Shown in pieces: positions 41,553 to 50,647 of a DNA stretch of 64,000 nt. The notes beneath the pieces were generated by a model. The model searched no databases and was not told the DNA's origin. It saw only the letters and a list, made by a program, of their open reading frames with translations. The stretch comes from Nonomuraea sp. SYSU D8015. GTDB taxonomy: Bacteria > Actinomycetota > Actinomycetes > Streptosporangiales > Streptosporangiaceae. Each line of letters opens with the position of its first letter. Position 1 is the stretch's first letter. The position numbers and the translations under genes are program-made. The DNA lies in the NCBI RefSeq assembly GCF_008065375.1, contig NZ_VJYI01000015.1, positions 1 through 64,000 on the forward strand, given 5' to 3'.

Positions 41553-43451
41553 ATGATCAATAGATATGGGACGCGCGTCACCGCAGCACTCACTGTGCTC
41601 GTGACCGCGCTGGTGGCGGGGATGTTCACAGCGCCCGCGCCGGCGCACGCCACCTTTGGCACCGCGGACATCAAGCCGATCGAGAGCAACATCGCCGCCA
41701 AGTTCTGGGCCTCCGCCACGGCAAGCAGCGGCTTACCCACCGCCCGACTGGCCATTGACGGAGACCCGACGACGTCCTGGTACGCGGACGGCCCCAGCGC
41801 CCGACAGCGGCTGACCGTCGACCTTGGCGGCGCCTACGACAACCTGCGGAAGGTCAAGGTGATCTTCGCTGACCCTGGCGTGGTGTACCGGTACGTCATC
41901 GAGGCCTCGTCCGACGGTCGCAGGTGGACCAAGATCGCCGACAAATTTCGCAACCGAGCCGCGTCACGGGGAGCAGTGCACTTGTTCACCCGGCCGGGAA
42001 CACGCTTCGTCCGGCTCACGGTCACCGGCGCGTCAGGCCATCCCAAGGTCGGGGTGAGCGAGATCCAGATCTTCAACTACCTGCGCGACGACCTCATTCT
42101 CGGCGCCGACCTGTCCTGGGTGGACGACGTCCAGACCCGGGAATACTGGGTCAACCCCTTGGCCGCCGACCGGGGTGCCGGACCGCACCTACTCGATGTG
42201 GCCAAGGACCGCGGCATGGAGTACGTCCGGCTGCGGATCTTCAATGAGCCGAGGGACGAAAGCACCGGCGAACCGACACCGATCCCACGCCAGGGGCCGG
42301 AACGCTCGCTGCAGTCGGCACGGTGGATCAAGGACCGGAGCATGGGGCTCGGCATCGACTTCCACTACGCGGACTCCTGGGCGGACCCCGCGAAGCAACC
42401 GAAACCGCGTGCCTGGGCCGAGTTGGAGTTCGACGATCTGACGCAGGCGGTGTACGACTTCACCGGCGGCTACCTTCGTCGGCTGATCAAGCAGGGCACC
42501 ACGCCTGACAAGGTGGCCGTCGGAAATGAGATCATCAACGGCTTCCTGTACGGCAGCGAGGCGGCCCTCATCGGCACGACCAATCCGCCGTACTTCGTCA
42601 ACCAGGCCGACATCTACCAGTCGAAGCCCGGCGGCGGCCTGCTGTGGCGCTACTGGCAGTCGGCCGACCCGGTCGAGCAGCGGCTCTACCACGAGGCGTG
42701 GGACCGGTTCACCACGTTGGCCGCGGCCGGGATCAAGGCCGTCCGCGATACGTCGCCGAAGACCAAGGTGGAGATCCATGTGATCGTCGACGCCGGGCGG
42801 CTCGCCAAGACCATGGAGTTCTGGAGCCAGTTCCTCACCCGGGTCAAGGCCAAGGGCCAGAACCCTGACGTGCTCGCGATCTCGTACTATCCGGAGTGGC
42901 ACGGTTCGCCAGACGCACTGGATGTCAACCTGCACACGATCGCGACGACCTACCCCGACTACGAAATCGACATCGCCGAGACCGCCTACCCCGCGTCCGG
43001 CGGCGACGGCTCGCCATTGCCCAACTCGCCCTTCCCCCGCACCGTCCAGGGGCAGGCAGACGCTGTCCAGCGGGTCTTCCAGGCCGCCAACGACGTGGTC
43101 GACAACCAGGGCACCGGTGTGCTGGTCTGGGAGCCGGCGGGCTACCAGCCGATGTTCCGGGCCGTGCCCGAGTTGCCCAACACCTGGGAGCCGCACGCGT
43201 CGATCAACGTGTTCAACGCGAGCCAGGCCAAGCACATCCTTGAAGACACCGTCTACGTCACCACCAAGGTAGGTAGGCCTCCGGCCCTCCCCTCCTCCAT
43301 CCGCAAGCTCACCACTGCGAACAACGCCATCACCACAATCCCCGTTCACTGGCAGGCGCTGCCGGACGGGGCGACCGACACGCCCGGTGAGGTCGTCATC
43401 GTCGGGACGACGGCGCTGGGCCAGGTCACCGCAGTCATCGACGTCATCTAG
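41553..43451 (+). CDS. secreted multidomain GH53 endo-galactanase (CBM32-GH53-Ig-like)
   Basis: 632 residues. Signal peptide 1-33 (VTALVAGMFTAPAPAHA). An F5/8-type C/CBM32 domain spans about 45-175 (SATASSGLPTARLAIDGDPT, WYADGPSARQRLTVDLGG, KVGVSEIQIFNY). The GH53 barrel (180-560) has LGIDFHYADSWADPAKQPKP, acid/base in VAVGNEIINGFL and nucleophile in DIAETAYPAS. A C-terminal bacterial Ig-like domain is seen (VYVTTKVGRPPALPSSIRK...). The insertion between EIIN and the next strand is longer than in the 364-residue paralogue. AGAGGAA precedes the ATG. It is the only plus-strand intact enzyme of the glycan set and carries both operators upstream. Confidence 0.9.
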   Translation: MINRYGTRVTAALTVLVTALVAGMFTAPAPAHATFGTADIKPIESNIAAKFWASATASSGLPTARLAIDGDPTTSWYADGPSARQRLTVDLGGAYDNLRKVKVIFADPGVVYRYVIEASSDGRRWTKIADKFRNRAASRGAVHLFTRPGTRFVRLTVTGASGHPKVGVSEIQIFNYLRDDLILGADLSWVDDVQTREYWVNPLAADRGAGPHLLDVAKDRGMEYVRLRIFNEPRDESTGEPTPIPRQGPERSLQSARWIKDRSMGLGIDFHYADSWADPAKQPKPRAWAELEFDDLTQAVYDFTGGYLRRLIKQGTTPDKVAVGNEIINGFLYGSEAALIGTTNPPYFVNQADIYQSKPGGGLLWRYWQSADPVEQRLYHEAWDRFTTLAAAGIKAVRDTSPKTKVEIHVIVDAGRLAKTMEFWSQFLTRVKAKGQNPDVLAISYYPEWHGSPDALDVNLHTIATTYPDYEIDIAETAYPASGGDGSPLPNSPFPRTVQGQADAVQRVFQAANDVVDNQGTGVLVWEPAGYQPMFRAVPELPNTWEPHASINVFNASQAKHILEDTVYVTTKVGRPPALPSSIRKLTTANNAITTIPVHWQALPDGATDTPGEVVIVGTTALGQVTAVIDVI

Positions 43452-43473
43452 CGTCATCTAGCGACATCTAGCG
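43442..43473 (+). repeat. 10-bp tandem repeat across the GH53 stop codon
   Basis: CGTCATCTAG is repeated twice exactly and once with one change (CGACATCTAG), then CGAC follows. The stop codon TAG of the GH53 gene lies in the first unit. It is probably replication slippage at a former breakpoint, because transposase debris starts immediately after. Confidence 0.7.
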
Positions 43474-43971
43474 ACGCGGTCGACGTGATAAGTTCCTGCT
43501 CTCCGACGAGGTGCAGGTCGAGGTCTATGGCAAGGCACTCAACCTCGGTGCGTCCGTCGGCGGGCTGGAATTGCCGCAGGTAGCGGCGGACTGCTTGGGC
43601 CTCACCGGTGAAGCCCCGGGCGCGGAGTTCGGCATGCGGGGCGGCGGCGTTGTCGATGCCGTCGCGCCGGCGCTGATTCAGACACGGCTTGTAGGGGTCG
43701 AGGATGCTGGCCCGGCTGATGGCCTTGGCCAGCACCTCCTCGATGCAGGTGGCTCGGCGAAGCGGCGGACGGTGTCGCGCCCGATGCCGAGGCGGCGTGC
43801 GATTTCGCCGAGTGAGCAGCCCTGGCCGAGCAGTTCCTGCACGGCGGCGTGGCGCTCGCGGTGCCGGGTGACCAGGCGGCGGTCCTTGCCGTTGGCATCC
43901 CGGTATCCGTCCGGTTCGGGGACGGGCGGCTTTGCTGACGGGGTCGTCTGCTCGATCACGGTCACGGGCAC
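43454..43971 (-). pseudogene. ISL3-like transposase, C-terminal/HTH part, frameshifted
   Basis: The leftward frames give RHRERHAAVQELLGQGCSLG, EIARRLGIGRDTVRRFAEPP, then after a shift ISRASILDPYKPCLNQRRRD and AQAVRRYLRQFQPADGR. This is the HTH region of ISL3-family transposases as found in actinobacteria. The catalytic DDE parts are not seen. The first 18 codons of the 3' frame run up to the GH53 tandem repeat, so the element was cut there. Confidence 0.6.
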
Positions 43972-44140
43972 GCTCTCAGTCGCGGCGTCTGCGCCTGCCG
44001 AAAATTACATCCGCCGCAACGCTTCCTGAGGCGGAAAGCCCTCAGCCGCCCATCCCCGGACCATGGTGCTCCCCCCGGCTAGGTGGTCGCTGACCGTGTA
44101 GGAGTTTCTGTGGGTTTTGAACCGAGGTCAGGCAGCGGGG

Positions 44141-44790
44141 TCAGGCGGGCACCAGCAGGGTGGTGAGCAGGTCGTCGAGGCTGACGATGCCCGCGACGGT
44201 GTCGTCCTCGGCGCGAACGAGGGCGATCTGGCTGCGGGCGGCGCGCAAGGCCCACACCCCGATGAGCAGCACAGGCACCACCGGATCCAGGCCCAGGATG
44301 AACAGCGGCGTCAAGGGGTACTCGGCGGCCCTGGTGAGCACCGATTCCAGGTAGCCGCCCGCGCCGGCCCCGGGCGGCTGACCGCCGATCGAGCCGCTGG
44401 CGTGCGCGACGGTCCACAGCCCCGCCAGCAGGACCCCTGGAGCGCGGTGATCAGCGCGATGGACCGGTTCAAGCGCCGGTCGTCGCTCAGCATCAGGCCG
44501 GCCAGCAGCACGGCCGCCGGCCCGTACGTCCCCAGAATCTCCCCGGAGAAGACCAGCGCGCCGTGGAGGAACCCGAACAGCAGCAGCCGGCCGCGGCGGC
44601 GCGGCAGCCTGAGACTCTGCCGCCGGTCATGGCCGGACCGGGACAGCTTGCCGGCGATCAGCACCATGCCGTAGCCGAACAGCGCCGTGAACATGGTGTA
44701 GGAGCGTTCGTGCACGAACACGATCCGCAGGAAGTTCGCGATCTGGTCCGGCAGCGATCCGCCGGCGGCCGGCGCCACCCCGGGCATCAC
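44141..44790 (-). pseudogene. DUF418/YeiB-like membrane protein fused to a CBS-domain tail, frameshifted
   Basis: Leftward: LPDQIANFLRIVFVHERSYT, MFTALFGYGMVLIAGKLSRS, FGFLHGALVFSGEILGTYGP, as in the N-terminal half of DUF418/YeiB-type membrane proteins. One base is lost after ITALQG (about 44440), and the match continues in another frame to AEYPLTPLFILGLDPVVPVL. The sequence then switches abruptly to SQIALVRAEDDTVAGIVSLD, the end of a CBS domain. Two unrelated gene ends are thus joined, so this is a deletion product. Confidence 0.5.
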
Positions 44791-45613
44791 AGCTCTGATC
44801 ACACCCATTGCCGGGCGGGTGTGAACAGGTCGGCCCGCAGTCGCCGCACGCGGCGGTTGAGATTGGCACGCAGCGGATCTGGAAGGCATCGTCGCCGAGC
44901 AAGCGCTTGCCCAGTCGCGCGACTTCGACACCGGTGGTTGCCCGTCCCGTCCCGGCCCGGTAGCGCGTCTCCTCTGGCCGTATGGGGGACGCACGTCGGT
45001 GATGGTGTACGCCCTCATGTGGCCACCGGTGATGGTGATTCCGTGGTGCCGGCCGAGCAGACCGACGAATGGGCCGAAGCCCGCCGCTACATGGGTCTGG
45101 ACATCGTGCAGAAACAGGAACACGCGAAGATCGATTCGTACACCGCGTCCGTGGACGTGGCCCTCGCCGATGCGCGCCGCCGTAGACGCCCGAGCGGGCG
45201 ACGGCGGTTTCGGGCGGTCTTCGCCGGCCGACGGGTCCGCTGGGTCGACCGTGGGTGCGGTGATCCGACGGTCAGTGCAGACGATCATGCCTCTGGCGGC
45301 GTTGCTGGCAGCCGGCAGCTCACCTCCGAGCCGGCACTCTGGTCGAGCAGGGAGAGTCGAGCAGGGAGATCCGAACACGGCACTGCTGGAGTTCTCACGC
45401 ATCTGGTCGAGGAGAAACCCCTGTGTGTCAAGAACCGGTTGATGTCCCCGAGCAGGCGCGCGCTACCAGCGGCCTGACACCATTACCGCCCTCCGCCACA
45501 GCCACCACACGAGCCAGAGCCGGCCCATCCAACGGCCTCAAGACCCCGGAAACACGAAATCCCGCGCGACGCGCCGCACGATGGCGGAGCCGAGATGCGG
45601 GGAGGTTCCGTTC
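44791..45613. other. debris with an IS256-like transposase tail
   Basis: The plus frame 45046-45180 reads AEQTDEWAEARRYMGLDIVQ and resembles the final 40 residues of mutator/IS256 transposases (DEWAEGRRYLGLDVL...). Nothing else in this stretch gives a recognisable protein. Open frames on both strands look like shadow ORFs. Confidence 0.4.
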
Positions 45614-46504
45614 TCATAGCCGCTTGTCCGGCGGCAGGCAGACCGTGAGCGCGCCGGCCGCCGCCTCGGCTTTGATCCGGTTGGTGGGCTCGCGTTCCCC
45701 GCCGTCGAGCTCGTACGTCAGCGGGAACCCGAACCGGGCCGACACCTTCTTGGCCCGCGTGATCCGCACGAACGGTGAATCGTCGGAGCGTCCTGCGGCC
45801 ATCCTGCCGATCACCCGCGCCCATTGGAGCGGCCCTTTGGCGGTGGAGACGCCCACCTCCAGCCAGCCGTCGTCCGGCCGCGCGTCGTCGAACGCCTTGA
45901 CGCCGCCGGCGATGGTGCTCACGTTGCCCAGCAGCAGGCAGCTCGCCCGGCCGTCGAACCAGGTCGTCCCATCGATCTTGATCTTCATCGGCACGAGCGG
46001 TCCGCCGAGGTGCCGGACGGCCGCCTTGACGTAGCTCAACTTGCCGAGCCGCTTCTTGGCCCGCCCACCGGCGTCGGCGATCATTTCGGCCTCGAAGCCT
46101 GCCCCCGCCATCACCGCGAAGTGCTCGCCGTTGAGCACCCCCAGGTCCAGCTTCTCCCGCCGTCCGTGGAAGCCGATGCGCACCGCGTCGTCGAGGTCGG
46201 CGGGGATGTCAAGGTTGGCGGCGAACAGGTTCGCCGTCCCCGCGGGCAGAACGGCCATCGGCACGCCGGAGTCGGCCATCACGTCGGCGCAGCGCTGCAC
46301 CATGCCGTCGCCGCCCCAGACGAACACCAGCTCGGCGCCCTGGTCGAGGGCTTGGCGGACCTTCTTGGGCGCCTTCTTGCTCTTGGGTACCTCGTACCAG
46401 AGGAGCTCGCCGACGCCCTCTTCGGTGATGAGCATGCGCAGTCTGTCCAGGCCTGCGCCGAGGATCTTCTTGCGGTGCGCGACGACAGCCACGGTGGGGG
46501 ACAT
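45614..46504 (-). CDS. diacylglycerol/sphingosine kinase-like lipid kinase
   Basis: 296 residues of the DAGK catalytic family: MSPTVAVVAHRKKILGAGLD, the ATP-site loop VFVWGGDGMVQRCADVM, PAGTANLFAANLDIP (the usual GTxNDxA replaced by GTANLFA) and GAGFEAEMIADA. It should phosphorylate a diacylglycerol or related lipid. It is divergent from two PAP2 phosphatases with a 74-bp gap, so kinase and phosphatases for lipid phosphates share one locus. The GTxNDxA variant resembles the group annotated as diacylglycerol kinase-like. The substrate is not proven. Confidence 0.85.
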   Translation of the reverse strand: MSPTVAVVAHRKKILGAGLDRLRMLITEEGVGELLWYEVPKSKKAPKKVRQALDQGAELVFVWGGDGMVQRCADVMADSGVPMAVLPAGTANLFAANLDIPADLDDAVRIGFHGRREKLDLGVLNGEHFAVMAGAGFEAEMIADAGGRAKKRLGKLSYVKAAVRHLGGPLVPMKIKIDGTTWFDGRASCLLLGNVSTIAGGVKAFDDARPDDGWLEVGVSTAKGPLQWARVIGRMAAGRSDDSPFVRITRAKKVSARFGFPLTYELDGGEREPTNRIKAEAAAGALTVCLPPDKRL

Positions 46505-46578
46505 GCGTTCCGGACTACCCTGGGCGCCGGATTTCAGGCGGAGGAATCCATTCCCCCTGCCTGGGTAGCCGTGTACGA

Positions 46579-47322
46579 ATGCGTATCGGGAAAGGGCGTC
46601 AAGGGCACGGCGACTTCGGACTGGGGTTGCGGCTGACGGTCGCCGGCTTCGCGGCGGCGCTGGTCATGATCCCGTTCAGCCTGCTGCTCGTCGTTGCCAA
46701 GATGCCGCTCAACGAACTGGACGCGGGCGTCGCCAGGGAACTGCACGAGTACGCGCTCGCCAATCCCGACGTGACCGGGTTCCTCATTGTGTGGACCGAT
46801 CTGTTCGGGCCATGGCCGTGGCGCATCGCCGTCATCGCGTACGCCGCCTGGCTGCTCTACAAGGGCGCACCGAGGCTGGCCGCCTGGGCGGTCACCACCA
46901 TGATCGTGGGAGGGCTGCTCGGCCTGGCACTCAAGATCATCGTGGCTCGGGCCAGGCCGCACCTGCCGGACCCCGTCGCGCTGGCGCCGGGCGACTCCTT
47001 CCCGTCGGGTCACACGGTCACCGTGACGCTCGGCGCGGGAGTGATCGTCCTTCTTGTCCTGCCCATGCTGCCTCGGTGGGGGCGGGTTGTGGCCTGGGCC
47101 ATCGCCTGCTTCCTGGTGTTGTCGGTGGGCTACACGAGAATCGCGCTCGGCGTGCACTGGGTGAGCGACGTGGCCGCCGGGATCGTGCTGGGCGCGGCCG
47201 TGATCGCCGCGACTGCGGCGGCATTCGAGACGTGGCGGCGCGAGCAGGGGCGCAGGCCCGCCTCGCCGCCGGTCGAGGGAGTGGAACCCGAGTTGGTGAA
47301 GGCGGCCGATGCGCGGAACTGA
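46579..47322 (+). CDS. PAP2-family lipid phosphatase, membrane-bound
   Basis: 247 residues with about five or six membrane segments. The three phosphatase motifs are clear: KIIVARARPHLPDP (KxxxxxxRP), FPSGHTVTVT (PSGH) and RIALGVHWVSDVAAG (RxxxxxHxxxD). It dephosphorylates phosphatidic acid or isoprenoid pyrophosphates on the outer face. The basic C-terminus is cytoplasmic. It overlaps the next PAP2 gene by 14 bp, indicating one transcript. It is divergent from the lipid kinase. Confidence 0.87.
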   Translation: MRIGKGRQGHGDFGLGLRLTVAGFAAALVMIPFSLLLVVAKMPLNELDAGVARELHEYALANPDVTGFLIVWTDLFGPWPWRIAVIAYAAWLLYKGAPRLAAWAVTTMIVGGLLGLALKIIVARARPHLPDPVALAPGDSFPSGHTVTVTLGAGVIVLLVLPMLPRWGRVVAWAIACFLVLSVGYTRIALGVHWVSDVAAGIVLGAAVIAATAAAFETWRREQGRRPASPPVEGVEPELVKAADARN

Positions 47323-47983
47323 GCATGTGAAGCACTACGCGTTATCGATCTTGTTGCCGATGCTTCTGATGGCCGGAGTGACGTACGGCGTGGGCCAGGC
47401 GATCCTCCTCTGGCCCACCGGGGAGGCGTCGCTGAGCCGGAGCCTGGCCGCCGACCGGACCTCGCTGTGGAACAGGATTACCGACTTCGGCAGCAGCCTG
47501 TCGGACACCCCGTACATCGTGGCCCTCACAGCGATCGCCGCGATCGTCTTCAGGCTCGTGTACAAGCGCTGGCTCGAATCGATCTTCCTCATCGTGGCCG
47601 TCTGGAGCCAATCCCTCATCTTCCTGGCCACCACCGAACACGTCGGCCGGCACCGGCCGCCCGTGCAGCACATCGACCCTGCCCCACCCACCTCCAGCTT
47701 CCCGTCGGGGCACGTCAGCGCCGCCGTCGCGTTCTACTGCGGGATGGCGCTCGTCCTGACCACGCACGTCCGCAACAGGGCGCTCCAGGTGCTCATCTGG
47801 GCGCTCGGGATCATCGCCCCGCTCGCCGTCGGCTTCTCACGGCTGTACCGCGGCATGCACTTCCTCACCGATGTGCTCTGGGGCGTGCTGCTCGGCGCCG
47901 GCTGCGTCGTCATGGCCGCCCGGGCGATCCTGTACTCGCGCGAGCGGCGGCGGCAGCGCTCAGAACTCGTTCGATCTGCGTAG
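47309..47983 (+). CDS. second PAP2-family lipid phosphatase
   Basis: About 224 residues, six predicted membrane segments. Motifs: EHVGRHRPPVQHIDP (motif 1, where the usual Lys is not clear), SSFPSGHVSAAV (motif 2), RLYRGMHFLTDVLWGVLLGA (motif 3). It has a longer extracellular first loop than the previous gene. ATG 47309 overlaps the upstream gene; GTG 47327 (VKHYALS), just after the upstream stop, is an alternative. Its 3' end overlaps the convergent phospholipase D gene by 24 bp. Confidence 0.83.
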   Translation: MRGTEHVKHYALSILLPMLLMAGVTYGVGQAILLWPTGEASLSRSLAADRTSLWNRITDFGSSLSDTPYIVALTAIAAIVFRLVYKRWLESIFLIVAVWSQSLIFLATTEHVGRHRPPVQHIDPAPPTSSFPSGHVSAAVAFYCGMALVLTTHVRNRALQVLIWALGIIAPLAVGFSRLYRGMHFLTDVLWGVLLGAGCVVMAARAILYSRERRRQRSELVRSA

Positions 47984-49516
47984 ATGCGGGGGCCGTCCGT
48001 CGGGGTCCACGACGATCCGGTACAGCGGCATGGCGAGCGCCCGGCGGACGCGGCCGAGGCCGGGCCGCGGATGCGGGCGCAGCCGGCCCGGCGGGCGGGG
48101 CCCACGGCAGCCGCCCTGGTGCCAGGCCTCGAGCCGCGCGGCAGACTCGGCGAACGCCTCGAACGCGCTCTCCGGGTCGCACAGATCGTCCATGCCGCCG
48201 GGGTCGCGGTCCAGGTGCTCGGCCGCGAGCGTGAGCCGGAGGTCCCTGGCGAACCTGCGGGCCCCCGAAGGCGGGCGCGGATCGGGCTCCGCGTCGAGTA
48301 CGGCGCAGCTCAGTTCGGAGTCGAACGTCCACGAGCGCAGGTTCACGTTGTCGGAGCCGACGCTCGCCCACACGTCGTCGACCACGCAGACCTTGGCATG
48401 CACGTACACCGGCGTGCCCCGGTGGTTCTCCAGATCGTAGATCGCGACCCGGCCGTCACCCGCGCGCATCAGCCTGGACAGCGCCTCCGATCTGCCGATC
48501 AAGCTGGCCGGGCCGGCCAGCCAGCCATCCTGGTCGGGATGGCGCGGCACCACGATGATCATGTGTAGGCCCGGCTCCCGCTCCAGCGCCTCGGCGAACG
48601 GCTCGATCACCTCCGTGGACCACAGGTACTGGTCCTCCAGGTAGACCAGCGATCTCGCCCGCGTCAGCACCTTGTGGTACGCCCTGGCCACGCTGCGCTC
48701 GCCCTCCGGCGCGAACGGGTAGGCACGGGGCAGGTGGGGATAGGTCCTCAGGAGTTGCACGGCATGCGTCCCGGCCGGCCTGGGCGGTGGGCCGGGCTCC
48801 GGCAACGGCGGCACGTCGGCCATCCGGGCCATGCGGTCGCGCAGCCGCCTGAGCGGCTGGCGGGTCTCGGGCGCCGGGTCCTCCCAGCGCTCGCAGAAGA
48901 CCTTCTCCACCTCGGCCACGGCCGGGCCGCTGATCGCCACCTGGACGTCGTGCCACGGCGGGCGCTCGCCGTACACGCCCGGCATCGGCGCCGTCTGCGG
49001 GTCGCCCAGGTGCCCGGCGTGGTCACGGCGGCTGTGGCACAGGTCGATGCCGCCGACGAACGCCACGTCCCTGTCCGGGCCGCGGTCATGGCGCAGGACG
49101 ACGAACTTCTGGTGGTGCGAGCCGCCGTGCCGCACCCGGGTGTCGAGCAGCGCCTGCCCGCCGGCCGCCTCGATGGCCTCGCCGAGGTGCCGGTTCTCGG
49201 CCGAGCTGAAGCGCAGGAAGTCCAGGTGCGAGCGCCAGATCAGTCCTCTGACCAGGGCTCCCTTCTCGGCCGCCCGCGCCATCGCGGCCGCCACCTCGGG
49301 GCCGTCCGGTGTGAGCCGCTCGTCGGGGTCGCCGCGCCAGTCGGCGAACAGCAGCAGGTCGTCCTTGCCGAGGCCCGCCAGGCGCGCGGCGAGTTCGGCG
49401 AAGTAGGTGGCGCCGTGCACGAGCGGGCGCACCAGGTTGCCCTCCGTCCAGGGCACCAGCCTGGTCGCGTCGTTCCCACGTTCGGGGCCGGTGAGGAACC
49501 AGTCGTCCAGCCTCAT
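47960..49516 (-). CDS. phospholipase D superfamily protein (two HKD motifs)
   Basis: 518 residues with two HKD half-sites: GGSHHQKFVVLRHDRG (about 130) and VYVHAKVCVVDDVWASVGSD with NLRSW (about 355). LVYLEDQYLWSTEVIEPFAE precedes the second motif, as in bacterial PLD and cardiolipin-synthase-like enzymes. No signal peptide is evident, so it probably acts in the cytoplasm or on the inner membrane face. It overlaps the DUF1206 gene by 4 bp (ATGA), so the two are co-translated. With the kinase and PAP2 genes it forms a phospholipid-turnover locus. Confidence 0.87.
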   Translation of the reverse strand: MRLDDWFLTGPERGNDATRLVPWTEGNLVRPLVHGATYFAELAARLAGLGKDDLLLFADWRGDPDERLTPDGPEVAAAMARAAEKGALVRGLIWRSHLDFLRFSSAENRHLGEAIEAAGGQALLDTRVRHGGSHHQKFVVLRHDRGPDRDVAFVGGIDLCHSRRDHAGHLGDPQTAPMPGVYGERPPWHDVQVAISGPAVAEVEKVFCERWEDPAPETRQPLRRLRDRMARMADVPPLPEPGPPPRPAGTHAVQLLRTYPHLPRAYPFAPEGERSVARAYHKVLTRARSLVYLEDQYLWSTEVIEPFAEALEREPGLHMIIVVPRHPDQDGWLAGPASLIGRSEALSRLMRAGDGRVAIYDLENHRGTPVYVHAKVCVVDDVWASVGSDNVNLRSWTFDSELSCAVLDAEPDPRPPSGARRFARDLRLTLAAEHLDRDPGGMDDLCDPESAFEAFAESAARLEAWHQGGCRGPRPPGRLRPHPRPGLGRVRRALAMPLYRIVVDPDGRPPHLRRSNEF

Positions 49517-50310
49517 GTACGCCGCCAGCGGGCCTCTCCGAAGCAGTATCCGGCGAACAGCAGCAGCCCGAGGGCCACCACCGCCAGCAGCCAGAGCCCC
49601 GCCGGAGTATCGGCCAACGCCCTGAGCGTGGCGTCGATGCCCCCGGCCTTGTCCGGGTCGAACGTGACGGCCGACTGGATTACGAAGACGCCGGCCAGCC
49701 CGGCGATCACCCCGCGCGCGAGATAGCCGGCGAGCCCGAGCCGGTCCATCACCGAGCCGGCCCGCGTCGGCATCGGCCTGAGCTGCTTACGGAACTCCTT
49801 CTTGACGCCGTACCGCAGCCAGTAGACGCCGAGCGCGATGACGCCGAGCCCGAGCGCGCCCACGATGACCTGCCCGGCGGGCAGCTCGAGGAGCTTGCCC
49901 GTCAAATCCTGGGTCCGCTGGTCGTCGGAGCCGGTCTTGTGCGTCAGCAGCATGGTCACCAGCGCGGCGCACACGACCGTGTAGACCACGACCCGGCCGA
50001 CCGACTCGACCCGGTCCTTGAGCCGGTGGGCGCCGAAGATCGCCTCTGACGCCTGCCACACGGTCAGTGCGGCGAACCCCACGACCATGACCCATAAGAT
50101 CACGGCCCCGAACGGCAGCCCCGCGACCGCGCTGATCGCCCCGCTCTTGTCGGCCTCACGCCGGTCGCTCCCGAACGCGACCTGCACCGCCAGCACCCCG
50201 ATCAGCCCGTACAGCAAGCCGCGGCAAACCAGCCCGACTCGCGCCAGCTTGTCCATGGCCGGGCTGTCCGCCGCCTGTCGCGCCACGGCTTTGGTATCGG
50301 CTTCAGTCAT
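49513..50310 (-). CDS. DUF1206 membrane protein
   Basis: 265 residues with six membrane segments arranged as three DUF1206 repeats: ARVGLVCRGLLYGLIGVLAV, SVGRVVVYTVVCAALVTMLL, GLAGYLARGVIAGLAGVFVI. The R-x-x-Y/R-G motif at the head of each pair is typical of the family. Function is unknown. It is first in a two-gene unit with phospholipase D and sits about 220 bp from attachment remnant 3. Confidence 0.85.
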   Translation of the reverse strand: MTEADTKAVARQAADSPAMDKLARVGLVCRGLLYGLIGVLAVQVAFGSDRREADKSGAISAVAGLPFGAVILWVMVVGFAALTVWQASEAIFGAHRLKDRVESVGRVVVYTVVCAALVTMLLTHKTGSDDQRTQDLTGKLLELPAGQVIVGALGLGVIALGVYWLRYGVKKEFRKQLRPMPTRAGSVMDRLGLAGYLARGVIAGLAGVFVIQSAVTFDPDKAGGIDATLRALADTPAGLWLLAVVALGLLLFAGYCFGEARWRRT

Positions 50311-50526
50311 GACTTCTCCAAAGAGTTCACCAAAACCGGCGAACTGCCCTGGATTCCGCGCCCTAGACCTTCACCCGACGGGACCGGCGGCGGGGGCCGC
50401 CATTGGTTGCTGATTTGCCTCGGGACCACACGATGTACGCGTGCCCGAACAGTGCGCAGGTCGAGTCACACGACGCAGTCGCCAGGAGTTGCTTTTGATC
50501 TGCGAAAACGCCTGAGCCCATGTCGT

Positions 50527-50566
50527 GGGGGCAAGGGGTCGCAGGTTCAAATCCTGTCGTCCCGAC
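50527..50566 (+). other. attachment-site remnant: tRNA-Pro-like 3' half (copy 3)
   Basis: The gggggcaag start, T-arm and acceptor to cccgac repeat copy 2 (7333) almost exactly; the main change is gcaag for tcaag. Both are preceded by similar sequence (gggaccacac... and gcgaaaacgcctgag) and followed by the same terminator and int stump. With copy 2 it forms direct repeats 43 kb apart. Confidence 0.75.
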
Positions 50567-50576
50567 GGTCACGCAA

Positions 50577-50619
50577 GGCCGGTCGACTTGGGTGAAAGCC
50601 CAGGTGGACCGGCCTTTTT
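50577..50619 (+). terminator. intrinsic terminator after attachment remnant 3
   Basis: Ggccggtc (50577-50584) pairs with gaccggcc (50607-50614), inner cttggg/cccagg, followed by ttttt. It is the same structure as at 7381-7430. Confidence 0.8.
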
Positions 50620-50647
50620 CGTTGCGGCATTCGCGGGGTTGCCGTCT

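Noticed and set aside
50363..50572. Leftward frame MTVGTTGFEPATPCPHD
   Set aside because: Same tRNA-antisense artefact at attachment remnant 3.
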